Below, piece by piece: positions 42,371-50,400 of a stretch of DNA of 64,000 bases (position 1 is its first letter; each line of letters starts with the position of its first letter). Source of the stretch: Blastococcus sp. DSM 46786 (lineage in GTDB: Bacteria; Actinomycetota; Actinomycetes; Mycobacteriales; Geodermatophilaceae). Both the position numbers and the translations under genes were made by a program. The stretch covers positions 62,001 to 126,000 of the forward strand of contig NZ_FOAO01000005.1 in the NCBI RefSeq assembly GCF_900109665.1, in the 5' to 3' direction. The notes below the pieces were generated by a model. That model did not search any database, was not told the DNA's origin, and saw only the letters and a list, made by a program, of their open reading frames with translations.

Positions 42371-43234
42371 ATGACACAGTCCGGCGCGCTGCTGGGGCTG
42401 CTGCTCGGGGTCGGCCTGCTGCTGATCTGGCGCAGCGGGTCCCGCGTGCCCAAGCCGCGCACCGAACCGCGCCGGCCCGGGCGCCGGCAGGAGCTCTTGG
42501 CTGCCGCCGGGCTCACCGGCATCAACGGCGCCCAGTTGCTCGCCCTGCAGATCGGGCTGGGCCTGCTGGCCACCGTCGTCGTCCTGGTCAGCACCGGCAC
42601 GGTGACCGTCAGCCTCGCGTTCGGCCTCTTCGGCTTCCTGCTCCCGCACGTGCAGGTGCGCCGGCTGGCCGGCAAGCGCCGCGCCGACCTGCGGGAGGTG
42701 TGGCCCGAGGTCGTCGACAACCTCGCCTCGGCCGTGCGCGCCGGCCTGTCGCTGCCCGAGGCGCTGGCGGCGCTCTCCACCCGCGGGCCCGAGGTGCTGC
42801 GGCCGCCGTTCGCCCGGTTCGCCGCGGAGTACCGCTCCAGCGGCCGGTTCGGGCCGTGCCTGGACCGGCTCAAGGACGACCTCGCCGACCCGGTCGGCGA
42901 CCGCATCGTGGAGACGCTGCGGGTGGCCCGCGAGGTCGGCGGCACCGACCTCGGCCGCGTGCTGCGGACCCTCTCGACCTTCCTGCGCGAGGACGCCCGG
43001 GCGCGGGCGGAGCTGGAGACCCGGCAGGGCTGGGTGGTCTCGGCCGCGCGCCTGGCCGTCGCCGCACCGTGGGCCGTGCTCCTGCTGCTGGCCACCCAGT
43101 CGACGACGCTGGCCGCCTACGACTCGGCGATGGGCACGGTGATCCTGCTCGGCGGCGGGGCGGTGTGCCTGGTGGCCTACCGGCTGATGCTGCGGATCGG
43201 GCGGCTGCCCGAGGACGTGCGGGTGCTGCAGTGA
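42371..43234 (+). CDS. tadB: TadB, inner-membrane platform protein of the Tad pilus
   Basis: A 287-residue T2SSF-domain protein. An N-terminal membrane helix is followed by L-L-A-T-V-V-V-L-V and F-G-L-F-G-F-L-L-P-H-V-Q-V-R-R-L. The cytoplasmic T2SSF domain (L-P-E-V-V-D-N-L-A, A-V-R-A-G-L-S-L-P-E-A-L) and two C-terminal helices come next. Part of this gene (42621-42676) has a degenerate copy inside the upstream pseudogene. It works with TadA and TadC. Confidence 0.88.
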   Translation: MTQSGALLGLLLGVGLLLIWRSGSRVPKPRTEPRRPGRRQELLAAAGLTGINGAQLLALQIGLGLLATVVVLVSTGTVTVSLAFGLFGFLLPHVQVRRLAGKRRADLREVWPEVVDNLASAVRAGLSLPEALAALSTRGPEVLRPPFARFAAEYRSSGRFGPCLDRLKDDLADPVGDRIVETLRVAREVGGTDLGRVLRTLSTFLREDARARAELETRQGWVVSAARLAVAAPWAVLLLLATQSTTLAAYDSAMGTVILLGGGAVCLVAYRLMLRIGRLPEDVRVLQ

Positions 43235-43247
43235 GCGGGGTGCTCCG

Positions 43248-44189
43248 GTGAGCGCCGCCGTCGTGGGCATGCTGCTCGGCCTGTTGGCCGCGACCGGGCT
43301 GGTCCTCGTGCTGGCCTACGCGCCGCCGTTCCGGTCGGTGCGCCTGGTCGACCGGCTGGCGCCCTACGTGCACGACACCCCGCCGCCCTCCCGGCTGCTC
43401 GGCACCGCGACCGAGCCCGGCCTGCTCACCGCGGTGCGCCGCATCGCCGGCCCGTCGATCAGCAACGGCGCCCGGGTGGTCGACCGCCTCATCGGCGGCC
43501 GGGCCGCGGTGCGCCGCCGGCTGGACGCCCTCGGCGGAGAGCTCACGGTCGAGGACTTCCGCATCGAGCAGGTCGTCTGGGGTGGGCTCGGGCTGCTCGC
43601 GACGGCGCTCGTCGTGACGGTCGGCTCGGTGGCCGCCGGCGACCTCGACGTGCTCTCGGCCGGGTTGTTCTGCGTCGCGGGCCTGGTCGGCGGGGTGCTC
43701 GGCCGCGACTGGTGGCTCACTCAGCAGGTCAACCGGCGCGAGGAGCTGCTGCTCGCCGAGTTCCCGGTGGTCGCCGAGCTGCTGGCGCTCGCGGTGACCG
43801 CGGGGGAGAGCCCCACCGCCGCGATCGCCCGGGTCACCCGGCTCTCCGGTGGCGAGCTGGCCCGCGAGCTGGCCGCGGCGCTGGGCCGGGCACGGGCGGG
43901 CGTACCGCTGACCGACGCACTGCAGCAGGTCGCCGACCGGACGTCGCTGGAGCCGCTGGCCCGCTTCATCGACGGGCTGCTCGTGGCCATCGAACGCGGC
44001 ACCCCGCTGGCCGAGGTGCTGCGCGCCCAGGCCGCCGACGTCCGGGAGGCCGGCAAGCGCCGGCTGCTCGAGGCCGGCGGGCGGAAGGAGATCGCCATGA
44101 TGGTGCCGGTCGTCTTCCTGGTGCTGCCGGTCACCGTTCTCTTCGCCCTGTTCCCGGGGTTGATCAGCATCGTCTCGCTGTCGCAGTGA
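43248..44189 (+). CDS. tadC: TadC, second T2SSF-domain platform protein
   Basis: A 313-residue paralogue of TadB. It has an N-terminal membrane helix, two central helices (about 105-150), a T2SSF domain containing E-L-L-A-L-A-V-T-A-G-E-S-P-T-A-A-I, and a C-terminal helix pair with M-M-V-P-V-V-F-L-V-L-P-V. It starts 13 bp after tadB and pairs with it to form the pilus assembly platform. Confidence 0.87.
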   Translation: MSAAVVGMLLGLLAATGLVLVLAYAPPFRSVRLVDRLAPYVHDTPPPSRLLGTATEPGLLTAVRRIAGPSISNGARVVDRLIGGRAAVRRRLDALGGELTVEDFRIEQVVWGGLGLLATALVVTVGSVAAGDLDVLSAGLFCVAGLVGGVLGRDWWLTQQVNRREELLLAEFPVVAELLALAVTAGESPTAAIARVTRLSGGELARELAAALGRARAGVPLTDALQQVADRTSLEPLARFIDGLLVAIERGTPLAEVLRAQAADVREAGKRRLLEAGGRKEIAMMVPVVFLVLPVTVLFALFPGLISIVSLSQ

Positions 44190-44218
44190 GCAGCGGGCGA
44201 ACGACAGGAAGGACGACG

Positions 44219-44425
44219 ATGCGCGCACTCGCGTACCTCGACGCGGCGCTCACCTCGCTGGCGGCCCGCCTCCGGGGGGAGGACCCGGAGCGCGGCGACG
44301 TGCCCGGCTGGGTGATGGTGACGGTGATGACCGCAGCCCTGGTGCTGGGGATCCTGACGGTGTTCCAGGAGGCCGTCGTCACGGCGGTGCAGAACGCGCT
44401 GAACTCCGTCACCGGTGCCGGCTGA
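44219..44425 (+). CDS. Flp-pilin-like small membrane protein
   Basis: A 68-residue protein with a basic/amphipathic start, a charged centre (E-D-P-E-R-G-D-V-P-G-W) and one hydrophobic helix (V-M-V-T-V-M-T-A-A-L-V-L-G-I-L). Size, position between tadC and tadE, and the Gly before the helix fit an actinobacterial Flp pilin or pilin-like subunit, although the classic G-X-X-X-X-E-Y motif is absent. ATG 44219 follows CAGGAAGG. Confidence 0.7.
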   Translation: MRALAYLDAALTSLAARLRGEDPERGDVPGWVMVTVMTAALVLGILTVFQEAVVTAVQNALNSVTGAG

Positions 44426-44828
44426 GCAGGAGGCCCGGGCGCGGGACGACGAGCGGGGCAGCGCCGTCGTCGACTTCGTCATGGTCTCGATGCTGATCAT
44501 GGCGCTGCTGCTGGCGGTGCTGCAGGTGGCGGTCTACGTGCACGTGCGCAACGTCGTCACGGCCGGCGCCCAGGAGGGTGCGCGGTACGCCGCCAACGCC
44601 GACGTCGACTCATCGGCGGGGGCCGGGCGCACGGTCGAGATCGTCGCCCGGGCCACGTCGGAGCAGACCGCGCGGGGGCTGGCGTGCACCTCGGGGGAGG
44701 AGCTCGACACCTCCGGCGCGACGCTGGTCGTGGTGCGCTGCTCGGGCTCGGTGCCCGCGCTGCTGGCGGTGCTGGGCAACCTGCTGCCGCTGGAGGTCAC
44801 CGGCCGGGCGATGAAGGAGGCCGCGTGA
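44415..44828 (+). CDS. TadE-like pseudopilin
   Basis: A 137-residue protein. The TadE signature is a charged N-terminus (D-D-E-R-G-S-A-V-V-D-F) running into one membrane helix, then a periplasmic domain with two Cys. The G-S-A-V-V-D-F junction is the expected prepilin-type processing site. It overlaps the flp-like gene by 11 nt and the next gene by 4 nt. Confidence 0.85.
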   Translation: MPAEQEARARDDERGSAVVDFVMVSMLIMALLLAVLQVAVYVHVRNVVTAGAQEGARYAANADVDSSAGAGRTVEIVARATSEQTARGLACTSGEELDTSGATLVVVRCSGSVPALLAVLGNLLPLEVTGRAMKEAA

Positions 44829-45292
44829 GGTGGCTGCGCCGCCGGCTGGGCATGCTCGCCGGTGAGCGCGGGTCGGCGCTGGTGGAGTTCGTGTTCATCG
44901 CGCTGGTGGTGTTCGTGCCGCTGGTCTACGTCATCGCGGGGTTCTCGGCGGTGCAGCGCGGGGTGTTCGCCTCGCAGGCCGCGGCGCGGGAGGCCGGGCG
45001 GGCGATGGGCACCGCCCCGGACCCGGTGACCGGGCACGAGTGGGCGCTGCGGGCCGCGCAGCTGGCGGTGGAGGACCAGTCGGTGGACCTGGCCGACCTG
45101 CGGGTGACCTACGCGCCCGCGGGTGCGGACTGCGACGCCGCAGGGGGCTACTCGCCGGCGCTGCTGCCCGGGGAGGAGTTCTCCGTCTGCGTGACCGTCA
45201 CCGTGCGCATCCCGCTGCTGCCGGAGTTCGTGGACGCCAACACCGCCACCGGCCAGTTCGTCGTCGAGCGCGACCGCTACGTCGACCGCTGA
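44825..45292 (+). CDS. TadE/TadF-like pseudopilin
   Basis: From GTG 44825 this encodes 155 residues. E-R-G-S-A-L-V-E-F marks the prepilin-like junction, followed by one membrane helix and an extracytoplasmic domain with two Cys (near residues 103 and 123). A Glu at position +5 after Gly is conserved here, unlike the previous gene, which has Asp. It overlaps that gene as GTGA. No TadZ, RcpC, RcpA or prepilin peptidase gene is in the window, as in other minimal actinobacterial Tad loci. Confidence 0.85.
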   Translation: MRWLRRRLGMLAGERGSALVEFVFIALVVFVPLVYVIAGFSAVQRGVFASQAAAREAGRAMGTAPDPVTGHEWALRAAQLAVEDQSVDLADLRVTYAPAGADCDAAGGYSPALLPGEEFSVCVTVTVRIPLLPEFVDANTATGQFVVERDRYVDR

Positions 45293-45354
45293 CCGCACGC
45301 TCGGAACGGGCGCGCGCACGGCGGCACGTAGCGCAGCGGTGGGAGATCGACGAG

Positions 45355-45477
45355 ATGGACTGGCTGATCGAGGGCATCCGGGCCAACGGCGAGGCGGAGA
45401 TGCCCGAGGAGGCCAGGCAGCGCCCGATCCCCGAGTTGCCGGCCGAGGCGCTGCGGGACTGCCCTCCGGCGGGCTGA
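45355..45477 (+). CDS. 40-residue hypothetical protein
   Basis: ATG 45355 opens 40 acidic codons (M-D-W-L-I-E-G-I-R-A, Pro/Glu-rich C-terminus) just after the second TadE-like gene. A weak GGGAGATCGACGAG precedes it. There is no recognisable domain. Codon use looks like the neighbours, but the reading is short and may be chance. Confidence 0.35.
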   Translation: MDWLIEGIRANGEAEMPEEARQRPIPELPAEALRDCPPAG

Positions 45478-45643
45478 CGACCTGAGCGCCTGGCCGCCGG
45501 GCTGCGGTGGGGCGCTCCGGCCTCGCGGACGGGGACTCTCGACCCTCGTGCGCGGGTCCTGTCGGGAGCAGCCTGGGAGCGGGTCCGGAGAGGACCCGTC
45601 CGGGCGCCGGCCGGCGCCCGTCGGTCCTGCACAGGGAGCGGTC

Positions 45644-45847
45644 ATGAGCGTCCACGCACACCACCCCGGCGTCGTCCCGCCGTCCGCCGCCCAGGAGCCG
45701 CCGGCGGCCGAGCGCCCCGTGGAGAAGCAGGCGGCGGAGGACCACGCGTGGCTGCTCGGCCTCGGGGTGCTCGCCGCGGTGGTGCTGGTCTTCACCGCCA
45801 TGGTGGTGCTCACGATGCTCGCCGGCGGGGACGGCTACGTGCGGTGA
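45644..45847 (+). CDS. 67-residue single-pass membrane protein
   Basis: ATG 45644 follows AGGGAGCG. A 35-residue Pro/Ala/His-rich tail precedes one membrane helix (W-L-L-G-L-G-V-L-A-A-V-V-L-V-F-T-A) and a short D-G-Y-V-R end. No family is recognised. It lies downstream of the Tad genes; a structural link is possible but unproven. The next 240 bp (45848-46088) contain no gene that I can support. Confidence 0.55.
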   Translation: MSVHAHHPGVVPPSAAQEPPAAERPVEKQAAEDHAWLLGLGVLAAVVLVFTAMVVLTMLAGGDGYVR

Positions 45848-46088
45848 GCCACCGCCGCTGACCCCGCCCCAGCGCGACGGTGATTCCCGTATCCCGTGGC
45901 GGCCGCGGCGGGCCGGCCGCACGCCGGGTCGGGGATCTGGCCGACGGCTCCGGTGCCGCTGGGCAGGGCGGCGCCCGTCGCCCGGAGAGCGGGGCGTGGT
46001 CACGGACGGTCAGGTCGTGCGCACCAGGTTCGCCCGGTCGGGTGGACCAGCTCCCTCGTGACAGGAGCGAGCCCCTACGTTGAGCGAC

Positions 46089-46541
46089 GTGTTCGCCGGC
46101 AGATCCGTGTCCGTGGGTCTGCTCGCCGTCCTCCTCTGCCTGGCCGCCTGCGACTCGGACGCGGCGCCGGCCCCGGCCGCCGGGGCGCCGGGTGCGCTCC
46201 CCGGCTACCAACCCCCGGCGGGGGCGCCCGACCTCTGCGCGGGCGTCGCCGGGTCCCGGCACTTCGTCGACATCCCCCTGGCCATGGGGCAGCTCGCCTC
46301 CGGCGTCGCCGTGGTGGACGGGCGGCGCCACCTCGCCGCGGCCCGGGGCGAGCTGCGAGGGCTGGTCGACGACATGCCCGTCGACGAGGACCCGGAGCTG
46401 CGCGCGGCGGCCGACCGGGTGCTGACCGCGCTGCTCGCGGTCCTCGACCCACCGCTCACCGAGGAGGTCCGGACGGCGGTGCTGGCGAGCATCGACGACT
46501 TCGTCGCGCGGCTGCAGTCGACCTGCCGGTTCCCGGCGTGA
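46089..46541 (+). CDS. Probable lipoprotein of unknown function
   Basis: From GTG 46089 this encodes 150 residues. A lipoprotein signal peptide with lipobox L-A-A-C near residue 21 is followed by an Ala/Pro linker and a helical domain with two Cys (D-L-C-A and S-T-C-R-F). TACGTT at 46076-46081 lies 7 nt before the GTG and supports it over TTG 46080. It overlaps the next gene as GTGA, so the two secreted proteins are made together. Confidence 0.65.
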   Translation: MFAGRSVSVGLLAVLLCLAACDSDAAPAPAAGAPGALPGYQPPAGAPDLCAGVAGSRHFVDIPLAMGQLASGVAVVDGRRHLAAARGELRGLVDDMPVDEDPELRAAADRVLTALLAVLDPPLTEEVRTAVLASIDDFVARLQSTCRFPA

Positions 46542-47584
46542 GGCGGCTCGCCGGGAGCGCACTCGCGCTCGCCGTCTGCGCGGGCGTGCTCGGCACCCCC
46601 TCGGTCGCGACCGCGGCGCCCGCCCCGGGGCTGTGCACCCCGGACCCTGCAGGCGGTGCGGTGCCGGCCGACTTCGTGCTCGACGCCTGCGTGGAGGCCG
46701 GTGGGATCGTGCTGCGCAACTCCCTCGCCGTCCCGGTCACCGTGCGCCGGAGCGGCGACGTCGGTGCACCGGAGCGGCGCGACGCCGCCGACGATGCCAC
46801 CGCGGCCGTCCTGCGCCGCCTGCCGGGCGCGTTCGTGCTCGCGCCCGGGGACGTCGCGCGGTGGCCGCGGGGCGCCGGTGCGGGCGAACTCGTCGTGGGC
46901 CCGCTCGCCCCGGTCGCCCCGGTCGTGTCCGCGCTCCGGTCGCTGCTCCCGCGCCTCGGCGAGGACGAGGCGGCCGCCCAGCAGGTCCTGGTCGAGCTCT
47001 CCGTCGACATCGGTGCCGCCGTCACCGCGCGTATCGCGTGCAGCGAGGGGAAGAGCGTCATCGAGCGGGTCGCCTGCGACCTGCACGCCGCGGACGCCAT
47101 CGCCCGCGCCGTCGCCGGTGGGATCCCCGGGGACGCCGTGCGGGCCGTCACCGAGCAGGTGCTGCAGCCGGCGCGGTGGGACACCTGGGCGTCGGCGGCC
47201 GAGGAGGCGCGGGCGGCCGTCGACCGCGGGCAGCAGCAGCTGAGCCACGGCGTGGCCCCGCCACCGCCGCCTCCGGCGGCTCCCGCACCGGCCCCTGCAC
47301 CGGCTCCCGCACCGGCGCCGAACCGGGCCCCGGCACCCGCGCCCGTCCCGGCCCCCATCCCGGCCCCCATCCCGGCCCCCATCCCGGCCCCCGTCCCGGC
47401 ACCGGCGCCAGTCCCTGTGCCGGTGCCCGTGCCCGTGCCGCCCCCGGTGCCGCCGGCGGCCGACCCGCGGGAGGAGTTCCGGCGCTGGCTGCAGGAGCTC
47501 GCCGAGGAGGTCGACCGGTTCCGCGACGGCGCACGCGAGTGGCGCGAGCAGCACGGGCACCGCGGAGGCGGCCGGGACGGCTGA
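46538..47584 (+). CDS. Secreted protein with long Pro/Ala/Val repeat region
   Basis: A 348-residue protein with a signal peptide (about 1-27). A 200-residue domain containing four Cys follows, with a V-L-R-N-S-L-A-V-P-V-T-V-R strand pattern near the start. From about 242 to 308 the sequence is almost only Pro, Ala, Val and Ile in P-A-P-X units, encoded by 12-bp tandem repeats. The charged C-terminus (E-E-F-R-R-W-L-Q-E-L-A-E-E) is helical. Such Pro-rich stretches act as stiff spacers across the cell wall. The function is unknown. Confidence 0.7.
   Translation: MRRLAGSALALAVCAGVLGTPSVATAAPAPGLCTPDPAGGAVPADFVLDACVEAGGIVLRNSLAVPVTVRRSGDVGAPERRDAADDATAAVLRRLPGAFVLAPGDVARWPRGAGAGELVVGPLAPVAPVVSALRSLLPRLGEDEAAAQQVLVELSVDIGAAVTARIACSEGKSVIERVACDLHAADAIARAVAGGIPGDAVRAVTEQVLQPARWDTWASAAEEARAAVDRGQQQLSHGVAPPPPPPAAPAPAPAPAPAPAPNRAPAPAPVPAPIPAPIPAPIPAPVPAPAPVPVPVPVPVPPPVPPAADPREEFRRWLQELAEEVDRFRDGAREWREQHGHRGGGRDG
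47351..47398 (+). repeat. 12-bp tandem repeat inside the Pro-rich gene
   Basis: The unit GCCCCCATCCCG occurs three times exactly (47351, 47363, 47375) and once with a single change (47387). It encodes the P-A-P-I units. Copy number could vary by slippage without shifting the frame. Confidence 0.8.
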
Positions 47585-47605
47585 CCGGCCCGGCCGGTCG
47601 TGCGG

Positions 47606-47842
47606 TCAGGCGCCCCGTTCCACCTCGGCCTGCACCACGCCCCGCACCGCGCGCAGCAGCGATTCGTCGGACGTGTCGCCGTTCGCGAGGGCGGTGCGGG
47701 CCTGGTCGTCCAGCAGGCTCCCGTCCACCGACTCGAGCCAGGTCACGTCACTCCCGACGCGGCGCCCGACCCGCAGGCCCTCGCCCGCGGGGGTCACCAC
47801 GTAGTCGTCGCCGTCCAGCTGGATCGTCATCTCGTCGCTCAT
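47606..47842 (-). CDS. 78-residue hypothetical protein
   Basis: From ATG 47842 this encodes a small acidic protein. Its first half looks like a beta-rich module (T-I-Q-L-D-G-D-D-Y-V-V-T-P, then L-R-V-G-R-R-V-G) and its second half is helical. No family is recognised. A TAGGGG-like hexamer on the minus strand lies 7 nt upstream, so it may be transcribed alone. It is divergent from cutA. Confidence 0.6.
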   Translation of the reverse strand: MSDEMTIQLDGDDYVVTPAGEGLRVGRRVGSDVTWLESVDGSLLDDQARTALANGDTSDESLLRAVRGVVQAEVERGA

Positions 47843-47909
47843 GCCGGTCCCCCTACCCCCGTCGCCCCCGGTTCCACGCAGGGCGGCGCGCCACGGGCAG
47901 GATCCGGGC

Positions 47910-48236
47910 ATGGACGAGGAGTTCTGCGAGGTCGTGGTCACCGCCGCGGACGCCGACTGGCTGGCCGGCTGCACCCGCACGCTGGTCGAGGAGCGCCTGG
48001 CCGCCTGCGGGCAGCACATCGCCCCGATCCGGTCGGTGTACCGCTGGCAGGGGGCGGTGCACGACGAGCCCGAGGCGCGCGTGGCCCTGCACACCCGCCG
48101 GGACCTGCTGCCCCGGATCGTGGCGCGCACCCACGAGCTGCACCCCTACGAGGTGCCGTGCGTCATCGCCCTCCCGCTGGTCGGTGGCAACCCCGACTAC
48201 CTGCGGTGGATCGACGAGGAGACGCGGCGGCCCTGA
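47910..48236 (+). CDS. cutA: CutA1-family divalent-cation tolerance protein
   Basis: A 108-residue protein of normal CutA1 length. Conserved elements are L-V-E-E-R-L-A-A-C (core helix and Cys), I-R-S-V-Y-R-W-Q-G, H-P-Y-E-V-P and Y-L-R-W-I. CutA1 forms trimers resembling PII proteins; its link to copper tolerance is weakly founded and its role is uncertain. The ATG follows CAGGATCC. Confidence 0.9.
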   Translation: MDEEFCEVVVTAADADWLAGCTRTLVEERLAACGQHIAPIRSVYRWQGAVHDEPEARVALHTRRDLLPRIVARTHELHPYEVPCVIALPLVGGNPDYLRWIDEETRRP

Positions 48237-48358
48237 CCGGCCGGTTGCCGGTCCCCCCTTCCCGGGTACTGCGGCGCGATCGGCTCGACCCGCGCACCCT
48301 TCCTGCCGATGCAGACGGGGAACGGCGGACGGTGCCCCGCGACGCGGCGGAGGGGGAT

Positions 48359-50116
48359 GTGACGACGACACCTGGCGAGCGCGAGCTGCCCCTGGACGTG
48401 CGCCGCAGCACGGGCTCCTCGGGCCGGGACGCCGCCCTCGTGGAGGCGGTGCTCGACGCCCTCGCGTCGCCCACCGTGCTCCTCGACCCGGCCGGCCGCG
48501 TCGTCCTGGCCAACTCGGCGTGGACCGCAGCGGGGGTGGAGCGGCAGGCGCCGATCCTCCCGGGTGCGGACTACCACGCGCTGGCCCTGGCGCTCCGGGA
48601 CGACGAGGACGCCCGCCGGCTGGTGGGGGAGCTGCGGGAACTGGCCGACGGCGAGCGCACCGAGGTGTCGGTCGACCGCTCCGTACCGGACCCCACGGGT
48701 GCGGCCACGAGCTGGTTCCACGTGCAGGGCTCGCGCATCGACCAGGTGGGGCACGTCGTCGTCACCCACGTCGACATCACCGCTCGCGTGCTGGCCGAGA
48801 AGGCCTCCGCCTGGCAGGCCCGCCACGACTCGCTCACCGAGCTGCCCAACCGCAGCCACCTGCACGAGCTCATCGACGCCGAGCTGCGCCGCCCCGGCCG
48901 CCCCGCCGTCGCCGTGCTGTTCCTCGACGTCGACGGCTTCAAGGACGTCAACGACTCCCTCGGCCACGAGGTGGGCGACGAGCTGCTGCGCCAGCTGGCG
49001 GGGCGGCTGCTCGCCGTCACCCGCGGCCAGGACACCGTGGGGCGGCTCGGCGGCGACGAGTTCGTCGTCCTCTCCCGCGACTGCGAGGCCGACGGCGCCG
49101 AGCTGCTGGCGCAGCGCTGCCAGGCCACCTTCGAGCAGCCCTTCGACCTCGGCGGCCGGACGCACCGGCTGAGCGCCAGCATCGGCATCGCCGCGGTCCC
49201 GGCCGGCTCACCCGCCGAGGTGCGCTCGACGGATCTCGTCCGGGACGCCGACCTGGCGATGTACGCGGCCAAGGCCGCCGGGCGCAACCGGGTGCGGGTG
49301 TTCAGCCCCGAGCTGCGGGACAGCGTGCAGCGCAAGGTGCAGCTCGCCTCGGAACTGCGGGACGCCATCGCCGACGGCGGGCTCACGCTGCACTACCAGC
49401 CGGTCGTCGAGGTGGCGACGGGGCGCGTCACCGGCGTCGAGGCCCTCGTGCGCTGGCAGCACCCCGAGCGCGGGTGGATCGGGCCGTGCGAGTTCGTGCC
49501 GGTGGCCGAGCAGCACGACCTGGTCATCCCGCTGACCCGCTGGGTGCTCGGCGAGGCCTGCCGGCAGACCGCGGCGTGGCGTGACGACGGCGTCCTCGTC
49601 GTCACCGGGGTCAACATCAGCGCCGTCCACCTGGTGACGGGCACGCTCGTCGACGACGTCCTCACCGCCCTGCAGGGCGCCGGCCTGGACCCCCGCCAGC
49701 TGGTGGTGGAGCTGACCGAGACCAGCGCCGCCGAGGACCCGGCCCGGGCGGCGCAGCAGTTCCGGCGGCTGCGCGAGCTGGGCGTGGAGTCCTGGATCGA
49801 CGATTTCGGCAGCGGCTTCTCCTCGCTGGGCCGGCTGGTCGCCATCCCCGCGGGCGTGCTGAAGATCGACCGCAGCCTCGTCACCGGTGCCGACGGGCCC
49901 GCCGGTGCCGCGATCGCCGCGGTGGTCGGGCTCGCCCACGGGTGCGGCATGCGCAGCCTGGCCGAAGGCGTGGAGACGGCCGCGCAGCTGCGGCGGGTCG
50001 TCGACCTGGGCTGTTCGTACGCCCAGGGATTCCACCTCGGCCGGCCGGTGCCGGCCGAGGAGTTCCTCGGGTGGATGCGCGCCAACGGCGGGCGGCTGGA
50101 CCTCTCCGCCGGCTGA
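48359..50116 (+). CDS. PAS-GGDEF-EAL cyclic-di-GMP enzyme
   Basis: From GTG 48359 this encodes 585 residues; GTG 48332 is an alternative start. A PAS-like domain (about 20-145) is followed by a GGDEF domain with an intact catalytic motif (G-G-D-E-F near 231) and an I-site (R-G-Q-D) five residues before it. The EAL domain has E-A-L near 361, D-D-F-G-S-G and a C-terminal E-G-V-E. Both synthesis and breakdown of c-di-GMP are possible on motif grounds. No membrane segment is visible, so the protein is cytosolic. Confidence 0.88.
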   Translation: MTTTPGERELPLDVRRSTGSSGRDAALVEAVLDALASPTVLLDPAGRVVLANSAWTAAGVERQAPILPGADYHALALALRDDEDARRLVGELRELADGERTEVSVDRSVPDPTGAATSWFHVQGSRIDQVGHVVVTHVDITARVLAEKASAWQARHDSLTELPNRSHLHELIDAELRRPGRPAVAVLFLDVDGFKDVNDSLGHEVGDELLRQLAGRLLAVTRGQDTVGRLGGDEFVVLSRDCEADGAELLAQRCQATFEQPFDLGGRTHRLSASIGIAAVPAGSPAEVRSTDLVRDADLAMYAAKAAGRNRVRVFSPELRDSVQRKVQLASELRDAIADGGLTLHYQPVVEVATGRVTGVEALVRWQHPERGWIGPCEFVPVAEQHDLVIPLTRWVLGEACRQTAAWRDDGVLVVTGVNISAVHLVTGTLVDDVLTALQGAGLDPRQLVVELTETSAAEDPARAAQQFRRLRELGVESWIDDFGSGFSSLGRLVAIPAGVLKIDRSLVTGADGPAGAAIAAVVGLAHGCGMRSLAEGVETAAQLRRVVDLGCSYAQGFHLGRPVPAEEFLGWMRANGGRLDLSAG

Positions 50117-50239
50117 GGCGTCAGCAGGGGCGCGCTCGGCCGGGGGAAGTCCCCGCCCGTCATGGATGACCGCCGGTTCCGGGTCGGGATCGCCCGGCAG
50201 GGGGTCGCTGCACCATGTCCGCTCGCGGGTCGAGCCGGG

Positions 50240-50285
50240 CCAGGGAACGTCGAGCCGCGTGGGAACGCGGCTGGACGTTCCCTGG
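50240..50285 (+). terminator. 21-bp hairpin between the GGDEF-EAL gene and the lipase
   Basis: Arms 50240-50260 and 50265-50285 pair over 21 bp with one mismatch around the loop GGGA. The 284-bp intergenic region holds no other feature that I can see apart from a GC-rich lead-in to the lipase. Confidence 0.65.
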
Positions 50286-50400
50286 AGCGGCCAGAGGTGT
50301 CCCACCTCCCTGTGGCACCGACCACAACCCTCCGGGCGCCCGCTCGTTGTGCCCGGCGAGCGAGCGCGCGAGGGCGCGCCCCGGCCCGAGGAGACGCCCG

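Noticed and set aside
47351-47398. CRISPR-like tandem array
   Set aside because: The repeats are 12 bp, directly abutting, without spacers, and encode Pro-Ala units in frame.
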